From positions 102,531,416-102,595,415 of the forward strand of contig CM037596.1 of NCBI GenBank assembly GCA_021018995.1: a DNA stretch of 64,000 nt, read 5' to 3'. Made by a program: the position numbers and the translations under genes. The notes under the pieces were generated by a model. The model had not been told where the DNA came from, made no database searches, and worked only from the letters and a program-made list of their open reading frames with translations. The DNA is from Chloranthus sessilifolius. Its lineage: Eukaryota; Streptophyta; Magnoliopsida; Chloranthales; Chloranthaceae. This document shows positions 24,139-35,948 of the stretch, in pieces (position 1 is the stretch's first letter; the number at the start of each line of letters is the position of its first letter).

Positions 24139-24333
24139 GATGTAATGGAAGTGAGCCTAGGCGAATATAAGGAGAAAATTAATAGAGTTGTAATAGGAGA
24201 AGGAATGTGAAAGAGGTGTCCTGTAAAAAGAAATATTTGAAGGTGTGTGAAGGACGCTTTAGGGATTTCAGAGACTTAAGGAAAGTTCAAAAGTAGAGTC
24301 CCAATAGGATTCTGTCCACAAAAACGAAAAATG

Positions 24334-24424
24334 GGGGTCGATTGATCGACTGGATAGTCGATGCATCGACACCTAAAATTTGGTAGTCGATTAATCGAGT
24401 ATGAACCTCGATTAATCGACTGAG
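24334..24424. promoter_or_regulatory. Dyad cluster upstream of element A ORF4
   Basis: Four dyads within 90 bp: GTCGATTGATCGAC, GTCGATGCATCGAC, GTCGATTAATCGAG and CTCGATTAATCGAC. They are the same motifs as in the LTR promoter region of this family. The cluster lies about 200 bp on the sense side of ORF4. A regulatory role is inferred from position only. Confidence 0.45.
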
Positions 24425-24786
24425 ATCTTGGGCAGAGTTTTGAAATGCATTCCATCGTTTCTCTTTTTTTTTTTTCTCTATATCATTCTCCTCTACTCTC
24501 TAAATGCAACATGAAATCCACAAAAAAAACATAAGCAGTCCCAAGCAGATTAGAAACACACTTTCGCATTGAAAAACACAGTGATTACAAGGACACTTAA
24601 CATAGGACTCCTAAACATAAATAATCTAAACTAAATAAAGAAAAATAAACTAATCCTAAACCTAAACTAAACAAACTAATCATCCCCCTCCTCTTCGGCC
24701 TGGCGGGCCCTGGCGCGCATTTCATCATAACTATCAGGCCACACGCGCTGCCCGATCTGATGGAGGAAGGAACGATCATAGTTGCT

Positions 24787-25803
24787 TCAACGCAAAGACG
24801 CACTATGATGTCGCAGCTGCTCCTCTTGTAAAGAATTAATTTGGGCTTGGAGCATACCATGAGACGTACCCTCATTGGGTTCCTGATCAGGTGCAGGGGG
24901 GTTGTCCTGGCGTACGCGGCGGCGCTGGCGTGGTAGAGCAGGTTGGGCCGGTGCATCAGCGGGGGCATAATGGATATCACCCAGGAGACGCATACTGCGG
25001 TTCCATTGGGTCACACCATAATGATAGAATGCGAGGTCCCCGAGATCGTCATCCCGGTAGAACGGGAAATGAAGAAAATTGAGCAGCTTCATTACCAAAT
25101 GAGGATAGTAGATCATAGCGGCATCACCGGTGGCAGGGTTTGCGACATCCTCATGGCATCACCACATGCCATCAGGAAGAATCCCAGGCATGTTGATCCA
25201 TGTATTTCGGTAGGCACCATAGAGTGCCTTAACTCGGTCACTAGTGCGTTCAGAAACATGGCCACGGGGGCAGAGGTTACTACTGACCACAATATCCTAG
25301 AATAAAATCAGATGCGGTAACGCCGATCGCCTAGTGGCGATCCCCAAAGAAAATATGTCGCGACACATATCGTTGATCATATCTTCCTGAGAACTGTCGA
25401 GCTCTTCACCCAGACTGTGATTGAGAGGGCGCTTGCACGAACTGTTAAAAACCTTCGCGATGATTTGCGGATAAATGCGGCGCGACCACGCATCGATTGA
25501 AATAGTAAAATGGGCGTCGACATGATTTTCAGCGGAGGCGTCCATCCATGCCATATTTTGATAGAATAACTGAACGATCCGTTCGGACACCTTGATTGCG
25601 GGTGGCGTGAGAAGGAAATGGACGTTAGGAGCCATTGCATAAGCGATGGAGACAACGCAGACTGGCATGGTTTGAAATGCCGCAAGATCGAAAAGATATT
25701 CAGAAGAAAGATCTTAGGACGCGAAGCGACCACATGGCTGCTCACGTGGATGACCTGCAGGACGTTGGGAAAGCCGTTGCGGCGCAGAAGTTGACGAAGC
25801 CAT
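24787..25803 (-). pseudogene. Element A accessory ORF3, 'putative plant transposon protein'-like, three stops
   Basis: Begins with an ATG at 25803 (MASSTSAPQRL) and aligns throughout with element B ORF3 without frameshift. Three in-frame stops are visible: in GRFAS*DLS, after LPHLILF (where B has Trp), and after DGMW (CGA to TGA). Characteristic blocks: VRLFYQNM-like VQLFYQNMAW, TISIDAWSRRIYPQIIAKVFN, SSNLCPRGHVSERTSDRV, and RQRRRVRQDN near the end, then a short LQAQINSLQEEQL stretch of coiled-coil character. The layout resembles the 'putative plant transposon protein' domain carried as an extra ORF by many plant retroelements. Function unknown; the position is that of Athila env-like ORFs. 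Confidence 0.65.
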
Positions 25804-25929
25804 GAAAGCACTATCGGAATGTCAGAGACTGTCAGGGAAAAGACAGGATCAAGATCGAATGAAAGGGAAGAGAGAGTGCTTCCCTTATGTAGACGCGAAG
25901 TCTTCCTTTCTGGACGGTGGTACAGTATA

Positions 25930-26395
25930 TAGTCAATTAATCAACCTTATAGGGTCGATTAATTGACTTCATTATGAATAGACATGGCTTTAACTGCACT
26001 GCATGAAAACACACAACGACTTCGAATGAAAAGACGCAACGGCCGAAAATGCAAAAGTCGAAGCATCGACTCTAATTGAGGCAGTGAAAAGACAAAAAGC
26101 GCATGCACAGAATTTAAGTCGATTCACCGACTCCCAGAGTCGATGAAACGACTCCATTAAAAACTAACTGACAGAATCTGAAAAGGCAGCACGGTCTTCA
26201 ACGCTGATTAGTCGATGCATCGACTATGTATGTCGATTAATCGACTCTGCATAAAAGTCTGCCATTAATAAATGCAGCCACCTCGAAAAAGGGCCACTCA
26301 TTATTACTGTCGATCAATCGACTCGAAGAAGTCGATTAATCGAGGGTGAATGGTCGATTAATCGACCTCCATTGTCGATTAATCAAGAAAAAGTT
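25930..26395. promoter_or_regulatory. Dyad cluster upstream of element A ORF3
   Basis: About a dozen GTCGATTAATCGAC / GTCGATGCATCGAC variants (near 25935, 25960, 26060, 26120, 26140, 26212, 26232, 26310, 26330, 26352 and 26374). They start about 130 bp from the ORF3 ATG on its sense side. The region has no coding content. Same motifs as the U3 of the family. Confidence 0.5.
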
Positions 26396-26933
26396 TGATT
26401 TTTTTAAGGAAAATTGTAAAATTAATCTACAAGGTGTAAATTCATTCTGAGTCCACTAGGATCCCAAATCTTCATGAAAAATTTTCTAAGCAGGATCAGT
26501 GATTTATTTATTCATCCCTGTATTTCTCTTATCAAGGACTTGGTTACACCCCTCTGATGTGCTCACGTTTCCCTACTATGGTCTCTCTGTAACCTTTCAA
26601 TTTCTACCCTGTGCTTGATATTCACAAAATTGCACTCTAGATTCAAACCTATTAATCTTTTTCGACATTCTGTTGATTATCTATGTACTTAATGAATGGG
26701 CAACTGATTTGAAATTCCTCTTTCTCCCCTAAACTGATTTCACATTTATCAGAAAATGTTATATCTCCCTTATCAAGTGCTATAAGGGTGTCAATTTTTA
26801 CCTCTCTCGACTCAATTTGATTCTCAATTCCCTCCTAGACATAAGTATTGTTCCATTCCATTTCCTCTTTTCCTCGCACTCGCACTACCTCAACGCTCGT
26901 TGTGTCATTCTCAAGTGTAGTGACCAATTCGTC

Positions 26934-27410
26934 CTACTCATATTTCTGAACGAAATTAGAGGGGTCTTCATCATTCCGACTGGTATGAGACTCCTCTATT
27001 TTATCTTTCATTTGTAAGTACTCGATCATTTGACTAACTTGAGATTGTATCCTAGAACTTCTTTGAGTGTTGGTGTACACTAAACCTTTTAAATATTTTA
27101 AGGAGTAAGAAAAATTTTGGGCTGATTCATATGATTCTGTATCTTGAAAATATTGAGTTTGTTGTGAAAAGTTGTTGGGATAAGAACTTTGATCAGTATA
27201 AGGCATCATATCACGCATTAGAGGTTAAGTAAACTCCCACATGTCATTGGATTGACTCTGTCAGTCATGAGTGTTCCAAACAAGATTGGGCTGGACTTAT
27301 TCAGGGTAATAATTTGAGCTGTTCAAGGGACACATAGGTGTAATGCGCCTCGAATTGCTACAAATAGCACATGATTCTGGATTGAATCCATGCATTGACA
27401 TGATTTCACC
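26934..27410 (-). pseudogene. Element A gag tail remnant
   Basis: The minus strand at about 27330-27390 reads CAICSNSRRITPMCP, aligning with the Athila-type gag zinc knuckle of B (CSICASPMHMADDCP) but with Arg in place of the zinc-binding His. Downstream is a Gln/Ser/Tyr-rich frame (26934-27218). The gag N-terminal domain is missing and no protease follows. Confidence 0.5.
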
Positions 27411-27413
27411 AAT

Positions 27414-27418
<5 letters not shown>

Positions 27419-27448
<30 letters not shown>
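27419..27448. repeat. (TA)n microsatellite
   Basis: An uninterrupted AT dinucleotide run of about 28 bp inside element A, next to the gag remnant. Variable length is expected. Confidence 0.9.
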
Positions 27449-27450
<2 letters not shown>

Positions 27451-27568
27451 TTTTTTATGTTTCAAATTTCAAATTTCAATTTTTTTTTTAGCAGGAATAA
27501 TATGTTAAACCCTAGAAATTCCTAAAATTAACTATCTATTTCCTAAAAATTCAGATTTTCTTGATTTA

Positions 27569-27586
27569 ATCTCCGGCAGCGGCGCT
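27569..27586 (-). other. Element A primer-binding site (tRNA-Asp type)
   Basis: The minus strand reads AGCGCCGCTGCCGGAGAT six bases downstream of the 5' LTR end. It differs at a few positions from the Athila-type TGGCGCCGTTGCCGGGGA. It would prime minus-strand cDNA synthesis. The equivalent stretch in element B is deleted. Confidence 0.75.
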
Positions 27587-27593
27587 AAAAACT

Positions 27594-29349
27594 TGATGTG
27601 ATTTTTAATTGTGATGTTTTACTCGCAAGCGCACGAATCAGATTGTAGATAGTGGGTGCGGAGTACGAGATCGTTCTCACGAGGACTATTTTAGAAGATC
27701 TAAAAGATGAAACAGTAACTCAAGAAATCTACCAAGATTTAACGGTACCCTACCAATATTACGATTTAGGCAATTTTGTGAGCTAAGATAATTGCTGACT
27801 ATAGAATAAAGTTTAATTGATAATTCAAAAATAAAGGTAAAGATGAAGATACTAAATCCTCCCATCTTTAGTTTGTTCTTCCCATAATACAAATCTAAGG
27901 ATTAAACTATGAGATATACCATTGAAAAGCATCTTTTATGCAAGATAAATGGTTAAAACTTGGATAGGTTCCACATTGCATCCCTGCAATCAAAACTTAA
28001 TTTCAGATATGATTTCCATATATAGATCTGGAATCAAGGGCATGACTCGACACACTTGATCTTAGATACAAATAAAAATCATCCCCAAAATGGGTAAAAA
28101 ATTCCAACAAGAATACCACCATAGATCTGAGATCAAGGGCATGACTCAGCACACTTGATTTCAGATTAGGTAGTAATTAAGATAAAATTATCATTACAGA
28201 TCCAAGATTTAGGGCATGACTCGACACACTCGATCCCAGATCGTAATCGTAAGTAGATACACACGATAAAAATGAAAAGATCATATAACAATAATTGGGG
28301 TAAAATTACCGTCACAGATCTGAGATCTAGGGCATGACTCGGCACACTCGATCGCAGTTAGTGGCGGGAATTTCATCCTTTCGTGATAGCATAACAACCA
28401 TAAAATAAAATCTCAAAGTTTAATCCTAAATCTATACCATTAGAAGTACATCTCTCGGATGAGAATCATTAGATCCCCATCCCAAAAAAATTAGCCACAC
28501 ATGTTGTAATTACATGACATAAAAAATTAATAAATAGAAAATAACATTGATCTAATTAATTAAAAATACCTTAACTTTCAATAGCAATTTCTTGATCTAA
28601 GCTTAATCCACGAGTATAATAATCTTTAGAAACAAACTTCAAAATACTCTCTACTAATATTTAAATTTAAACTAAGAATTAATTGAACAAACATAATATT
28701 CTCTCAAGAAAGGAATGCTAAAAACGAAGGTAAACGGAACAAAGCTCTGAAAAAAATAAAAATCTCTATCTCTATGTGTGTTTCTTGAGTTGTTTGTGGC
28801 TTTAAATACTTCCAAGTCTCGCAGCTTTCCTAACCCAAACTGCCAGGATCGATTAATCGACCTTATAGAGTTGATGCATCGACTCCCTAAAAATCTGTAT
28901 TAAAAAGCCTTTTCCGTCTCAAATGGAATCGCTTCCCTTGATTAATCGAGTGCAAGGTCGATGCATCGACCTTCCCAAATTTTTGTGAACTCCAACCCAA
29001 CTTTGCATCAGACACAGGATATTTCGGCCATAAGTTTCTTCTCCGAACTCGGAGTGATATGATTCTTACGACATTAGAAAGATGACGGAAAGCTCTACAA
29101 CGTTTATGTTTTAGCAATTTCCCGAATCTGACTTCTTGAAGGTCCAAATTGAGCTGAAAATCGAACTAAGTTCTCGATGACCTTAGGTTGCAGTGTTTGA
29201 CATTATTTTTGGAATTCTTGGGCTGTTTTATGCATTTGGATTGTATTTACCTGAAACACTTCAAATATAATAATTCTCATCAGATAGCGTTCATCTAATG
29301 GCTAAATGTAAGTATTTAGGGGTGAAATATCATCATATTTCACTAATCA
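27594..29349 (-). repeat. Element A 5' LTR
   Basis: 1,756 bp; the plus strand starts TGATGTGATTTTTAATTG and ends TTCACTAATCA. It contains repeated GGGCATGACTCG(A/G)CACACT(C/T)GAT units with ATCTGAGATCAAGGGCATG variants (28020-28350). The dyads CGATTAATCGAC / GATGCATCGAC lie at 28849-28976, with a TATTTAAAG box about 40 bp downstream in the sense direction (28798-28812). Confidence 0.9.
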
Positions 29350-29354
29350 CCTAC

Positions 29355-29699
29355 AACGACCTTGGTATTGGTCATGCATTAAGATGGTAATTTGTTGTCA
29401 GGTTGTTCATGCACTTCTTTATTTTTTCAAAACTTTCCCCAGTCTTTTTATATGTGGTGCTTGAAAATAGTAAAATTAGGATGCTAACTGAGGATGGGTA
29501 CTTGAGTGTGACCCATAAGATTAATTAAGAATTTTATGTGTATGTTTAAGACAAAAGCTAATGGAAGTTGATGACTACATAGATCAATAATACGGGTTTA
29601 TTTCCTCGATTATATTCTATTACTATTGGACCCTAAGCCAACCTCAGAGCGATTGTTAGTCAATGAAAATGATGATAAAAAATTTAACTTACTCACCTT
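29355..29699 (+). other. Host segment between elements A and E
   Basis: About 345 bp of AT-rich DNA with no recognisable gene. The first roughly 40 bp continue the exon-like frame cut by element A and meet a possible donor (AAGATG|GTAATTTG at 29388). Confidence 0.4.
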
Positions 29700-30079
29700 T
29701 GATTGTCTTATTATTCCATTTTATTTGGTTATTGATTGTCTTCTCCACACGTGAAAGTCATTTACGAGATTGGAAGTGCAAAGATTTTCTAGGGATTTTT
29801 GTACAACAATTGATATCAAAGCCTAGGTTTCGACTTGGGAATCGTTTTACTTTCGCGAGAAATTTTTACTTGTTGGTGATTTTTTTGGATTGGCTGTGTG
29901 AAGAGTAAGATGTGATGGAGAAAGTTTGAGAAAAGATTAATCGACAAACTTGTGGCACAAATCGGTTGTGTTTTGAGAAAGATCATAAATAGGTTATAAT
30001 GGAGGGCACTAGTTGTAAAGAAGCACTGTGCTAGGTGGAGCAATCACCGTTGTTGATATGAAGATTGGTACTGCAAATA

Positions 30080-30600
30080 ACCCTACGGACATTTATAGTT
30101 TGGCACTTTCAGGTGTGCTTGAGCCTATGGGCACTTTTGGGTGAATTGGTATTGGCAATTTAGCACACACTTTCAGGTGCAGTAATAGTTTGCATTAGTA
30201 GTTTTGGCATTTTCGAGTGTATTAACATTACTAGTTTGGCACTTTCGAGTGTATTGGCAGTTTGACACGTACTTTCGGGTGCGTCGACAGTTTTGGCACT
30301 TTCGAGTGTAATAACATTACCAGTTTTGGTAATTTCCGGTGCATTGATAGTTTGATTATTACTTTCGCGTGCATTGACAGTTTGACACTTTATGGTTCAT
30401 TGACAGTTTGGCATTTTCGGATGCATGGCAATTTGGCACATTCGAGTGTATTAGCATTAGCAGTTTGACATTACTTTCGAGTGCATCGACAATTTGGCAC
30501 TTTTGGGTGCATTGGCAGTTTGAAACTTTTGGATGCATTTGTATCGGCAGCTTGACACTTTAGAGTGCACTGGCAGTTTGACACTTCCGGGGTGCATTGG
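30080..30600. repeat. Degenerate minisatellite, unit about 35-40 bp, in element E
   Basis: Repeats built on CAGTTTGGCACTTTCGGGTG and GCATTGGCAGTTTGACA, roughly a dozen copies at irregular spacing. The core CACTTTCGAGTG is a partial dyad (CACT...AGTG). The short ORFs on both strands are translations of the repeat. Confidence 0.7.
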
Positions 30601-30990
30601 AGTCAGCGGGCATGTTTGAAGGCAGTTTTGAAGTTGAAATTGAAGATGCATGATTTTGTTTTCTATATTTGAATGACATGAGATTTCATGTCAAGGTGGA
30701 GAATTATTATTAGTTTGTAAATCTCGCTAAGGTGGAGATTGTTGGGTTTAGGGTTGATTTACGGTTGCAACTAGAGTTACCTATTGGAACTTGGTTTGGT
30801 TGATTGTCAATAAGATCTCATATTAGTTTACTTTTGTTTGAGGAAAGTCACTTATTTTGGAAACTTGTATTATTCTCTAAAGTTAGAAAGTAAAGAGAAA
30901 GAAGATTTCTAGCATAAGTGGGAAACTAGGTAAGAATAAAAGATAAGTTACATTTGGTAAATGAGAGAGAATAAATAGGTAAGAGATCTT

Positions 30991-31942
30991 TGTTAGATCC
31001 TATTTGTCACGTTTTACTCCAAAATCTGTGTAGATCTCCCTTACGACGTGGGTATGCCAAGATGGATTAGTTCTACCTTGATCAATCAAGATTATCAGTG
31101 ACACATCCCATGTCCATGCTGTTTATAACCCAAAAGATATTTAAAATGTATTTAAAAATTTTAACCTAAAGTTATGTCCACAACGCGCTGTGGTGGTCTC
31201 CACAACATATTGTTTCTGCGAAATCCTTTTGTGTTCACAGCGTGTTGTGATGTTGCTCACAGCGTGCTGTGATGTTTCACAACGTGCTGTTGAGGACATC
31301 ACAGCGAGCTATGAGTTCCTAGGGACAGAACTTCACTTTTGAGGAAAATGGACTTTTTGGACCTTTTTGGTTTTTTGGTCTTTTGGGAGTTTTAGGGTTT
31401 TGTTAAAAAGGTTTTTGAGATTGTAGAGGAGGTTAAGCAAACTAAGAGAGCTTCTTCCTCTTAGTGATAAAACCCTATCCTCTTCTTCTTCTAGAATCTT
31501 TTATTTTTGCATAAACTAGTTTGTTCAAAAGGCTTATTTTCTTCATCAATATTTTTTTCCTATTAGCTCAAGTGAGTTGAGCCCTAGATATTAGGGCGTG
31601 ATTGATAGCCCTGTGGATCTCAAGATGAATCATTGTGCGTTCATCAACGGTAGAGGAGAGCATCCAAATCGGAAAGCTATGGAGGCGACCCGCGATGGGG
31701 AGTTAGGTCACACGGGGGTTTGATAGGGCATGCACATTTTTCGATATATCATTCAAAACTCTTTGTAATCATTTTTTTATATAGTGGATTTGGTTTGTAA
31801 ACTTCGATCGCGTGGTTTTTCTCAGTGATTGAGTTTCCACGTATATCTCGTGTTGTGGTGATTGTTGGACTTCTTCTGTAATCACTAGATTAATTAGAAT
31901 TGATTGAATACCTGATATATTTCGTAGATGGACGAAATTTCA
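30991..31942 (+). repeat. Element C 5' LTR
   Basis: 952 bp, TGTTAGATCC ... GACGAAATTTCA. CACAGCGTGCTGTG-type dyads at 31170-31320 in the first third. The match with the 3' LTR (55108-56044, 937 bp) is clear but with many substitutions and small indels, so the insertion is older than B. Confidence 0.9.
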
Positions 31943-34771
31943 ATTGGTATCAAAGCAAGGTTTGCTCGTTTTGATTCTTTTTGAATTGAGCGTCTATGGC
32001 GTATTCGAGAAGTTCTGATTTACCTAAAGAGGGCATTTCCACAACACGACCTCCGTTGTTTGATGGTCGTAATTATCCATATTGAGGCTAGGATGCGGGC
32101 TTTTCTCAGATCTATGGATATCATGGTTTGGTCTGTGGTTGAGACTGGTTGGTCACCACCTCAAGAAATGGTCCATTTAGATGGGATTGAGAAAATCATT
32201 ATCAAACCTGTTAACCGTTACAGAAGTGAAGAAAAATAGGCTGCAAATGATAACTCTAGAGCTTTGTATGCCCTTTTTGGAGCTGTAACAACTTCTGAGT
32301 TTAAGAGGATTTGTAATTGTGAGGTGGCTAGAGAAGCCTGGTTGATCTTAGAGACCACTTTTGAGGGGACTCCACAAGTAAAGATTAACAAATTATAAAT
32401 GTTAACAACACAATTTGAAAATCTTGGGATGGATAATGATGAGAAATTTACGGACTTCTATACTAAATTGAATGATATTGTCAATGGGTCTTTCTATCTT
32501 GGCGAGGAGATACCATCTTATAAAATTGTCAGGAAGAACCTAAGATCCTTGCCTGAAAGGTTTTGACCAAAGGTGACATCTATCTTAGAAAGTAAGAACG
32601 TTGACAAGATTAAGATAGATGAATTTGTGGAACTCTTCAAACTTATGAATTGGAGATTCAGGTCAGCCAAAAGCAAAAATGTGTTGCTTTTCAATTCTCT
32701 AAGAAAAAGATTGAAGATGAGGATCGTGAAAGTGGTGACGATGAGGACTTTGCCTTGTTTGCCAAAAAATTTAAATTTTTTTTCAAAAATAATCAGAGTA
32801 GTGGCAAGTGCTACGAGAAACCAAAGGTTCCCGTAACAAATTCTCATAAAGAGTCATATGAGGAAACACAATGCTTAAAATTCCATGACTATGAACATTT
32901 TGCTTATGATTGTCCAAACAAGAAGAAAAATACTAGAAAATCTAAAGTCATAGCCGCAGCAAAAGAAGATGACACTAGTGACGGGAGTTCCTCTGATGAG
33001 TCAAATGTATCTCAACATGGGTTTTGGGCTTTTGTAGCCTCCATTCATGAGGAGACACACATTTTTCCTCCTACTAGTTTAGTTGTTTCGGATGAAGAGG
33101 AGGATGATGTAGATATATTTGAGGTATGCGATGAACTTTATCTTGTAAGCGTTCAATTGAATAAAGAGAAGATAAAGTTGATCAATGATGTGTCTTCTCT
33201 CACATCCTCATGTGTTCTTAAAAATGTTGAGTGCAATTTGTTGTTTGAAAATGTTTGAACCTTAGAAAATGATATAAAAAATTTGGGAGATAAAGTTAAA
33301 TTTTTGGAATTTGAAGGAGTTGAGTATTTATTCAAATACAATAGTATCTGCATCGAAAATGAAAGGCTAAAAAAGGAGCTTTCATATGAAAAGGTCACCC
33401 TAGAAAAATTACAAAATGCTAGGGTTGACACTCAAAAAGCTTGGGATGTCTGCAAAAGTTGGAACGATAAAATCGATTTGGGTTTGAAGGAGGTTAATAA
33501 CTCTGCCTCTGGGAACAAAGGAAAAGGAAAATTGAAATTTGTTCCCAAAATCTCAGGAAATAAAAAAGGTGAGTCTTCATCCATCTTACCTCCTCTCTTG
33601 CCTACCTCCCTCACACTAAAGTGGCTAGTGGCAAAAAGGGTCCAATTTGTTTCTACTGTGGTAGAAAAGGTCATATAAATCTCTCGTGTCCTGTAAGGAA
33701 AATGGATCTTTTTCGTCAAAAGCATGACATGATAGTTTTATATCGATTGAGGGCTCTTGAAAATTTGATAGAGTGGAAATGGGTGAAGAAAAATTCTGTA
33801 AATATTCTGGTTGCACACACTGCATTGCAAGCTTTTGAGCCATCTAAATTGTTTCTTGATAGTGGGTGCTCAAAATATATGACTGGAAACAAGTCATAAT
33901 TTTCATCTCTTGAAAAATGTGACTTTAGTTCTGTTACTTTTGGAAATGGGGGTAGTTTCAAAATTGTTGGGAAAGGAGCGGTCGATAGGATATCCTAAGG
34001 TCTCAGAAGTTTTGTATGTTGACGGTTTGAAGACTAATCTGATTAGCATCAGTCAACTGTGTGATGAAGGGATGAACGTCACTTTTACTAAGTCTGGGTG
34101 TTATGTTATAGATAAACCTGGAAATATTTTTCTAAGTGGAATCAAATATTCTGATAATTGTTACACGTTTCATGTACAATCTAATCCCACTTCCGTGTTG
34201 GCTTCTAGCTTCTAGTGATGAACTTGAATTGTGGCATCGACGTCTCGGTCACATGAATACTAAGGACCTTGTGAAAATTACTAATGACGAAATTGTCAAA
34301 GGTCTACCCAAACTAAGAAAAGGTTCAGACTCGATTTGTGGTGCTTGTCAATTAGGCAAGCAAACTCGAGCTCCTCACAAGAAACTCTCTGGTACTGCTA
34401 CCTCTCGGGTCCTTGATTCTATTCATTTTGATCTTGTTGGACCAATGAAAGTTACCACTATTAAAGGAAAGAAATATATCTTAGTTATGGTGGATGATTT
34501 CTCTTGATATTCTTGGATTGCTTTTTTGAGAGAGAAATTAAGTGCCTTTGATGAATTTGTCATTATTGTTAGACTGTGTTAGGTGAAGAAGGGCTTTAAT
34601 GTCAAACGTATTAGGAGTGATAGATGTGGTGAGTTTATTAATTTCAAGTTTGATGAGTTTTGCAATTCCTTGGGAATCATGAAAGAGTTTTCCACACCTC
34701 ACACTCCTAAGTAAAATGGAGTGGTTGAAAGAAAAAATCGTGTGCTTCAAGAGATGACTCGTGTCATGTTA

Positions 34772-34814
34772 AATGCTAAAGATTTGGCCCAACATGCTAA
34801 AGATTTGGCCCAAC
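34772..34814 (+). repeat. 21 bp in-frame tandem duplication in element C integrase
   Basis: ATGCTAAAGATTTGGCCCAAC is repeated twice in a row, doubling the residues AKDLAQH in the integrase region just before FWADAV. The length is a multiple of three, so the frame is kept. Likely a replication slip. Confidence 0.85.
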
Positions 34815-35948
34815 ATTTTTGGGCTGACGCTGTATCTACGGCTTGCCACATATTTAATAGAGTGTTTGTGCGTCCTGGTACTACCCAAACACCCTATGAA
34901 ATTTTGGAATGACAAGAAGCCGAAAGTGAGTCATTTTAGGACTTTTGGGAGCCAATGCTATATTTTGAATGATCGGGATAGTTTGGAAAAATTTGATCCC
35001 AAAAGTGACCTCGAAATCTTCCTTGGGTATGCTCAAAATAGTCGAACTTTTCTAGTTTTTAACTTGAAGACTCAGTCCTTGATGGGGTCTTACAATGTGG
35101 TCATTGATGACCTTGGTGGTAGCTCCCGTGTTGTCAATGATGGTGATGACAACTTGGTTCCTCATGTTGCCTCTGATGTTGATTCTCTGCCCTCTAACTC
35201 TCCTGATGAGGGTCAACCAACTGATGAGAACAATGATTCCGCTACTCCCGTTGTTGAGGAACCAACTAGTGTCAGAAAGAAGCACCCTTCGTATGCTAGG
35301 GACATGAAAATTCACCTTTGAGTGAAATATCTTGGGTAATCTAAGTGCCAGTTTACAAACCCGGCGTAGCTTGAAGCATGTAGCTAATGTCATTTGCAAT
35401 GTGTGTTACACATCATCATTTGAGCCAAAAAATGTGAAGGAAGCTCTCCTTGATGAAAAGTGGATTATTGGCATGCAAGATGAGATACTTCAATTATCTA
35501 GAAATGATATTTGGGATCTTGTTTCTCGTCCATCTAGTATCCGTGCCATTGGGACTAAGTGGATTTTCAAGAATAAGATGGACGAGAAAGGAAGTGTCAT
35601 TAAGAATAAGGTGCGATTAGTTGCCCAAGGGTACACTCAAGTTGAGGGGATCAATTTTCATGAGACTTTTGCCCTTGTTGTTAGAATAGAGTCCATTAGA
35701 ATAATGTTTTCTATTGCTTGTAACCTTGGTTTTAAATTATTTCAAATGGATGTTAAGAGTGCTTTTCTAAATGGTTTGTTGAAAGAGGAAGTGTTTGTCG
35801 AGCAACCGAAAGGTTTCAAAGACCCTCACTACCCTCTTCATGTGTATAAGTTGAATAAGGCTCTTTATGGTCTAAACCAAGCCCCTCGTGATTGGTATGA
35901 ACGTTTAAGTAAGTTCCTAGTGTCAAACAATTTTGATAGGGGAGGAGT

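Larger units (their letters stand above)
18240..29349 (-). mobile_element. Element A: Athila-like LTR retrotransposon lacking pol (non-autonomous)
   Basis: 11.1 kb, minus orientation, with target duplication CCTAC (18235-18239 and 29350-29354). 5' LTR 27594-29349; 3' LTR 18240-21642, split by an inverted solo LTR (19952-21587). The primer-binding site adjoining the 5' LTR reads AGCGCCGCTGCCGGAGAT on the minus strand, the tRNA-Asp type known from Athila elements (TGGCGCCGTTGCCGG). Polypurine tract GTTTGGGGGTG adjoins the 3' LTR (about 21643-21655). Internally only a gag tail, two accessory ORFs and long non-coding AT-rich DNA are seen. No protease, RT, RNase H or integrase is found, so it would depend on a relative such as B. 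Confidence 0.9.

Noticed and set aside
26060..26395. CRISPR-like array from regularly recurring TCGATTAATCGA
   Set aside because: Spacing is irregular, repeats are only 12-14 bp and there are no unique spacers; plant nuclear DNA. The motif belongs to the retrotransposon.
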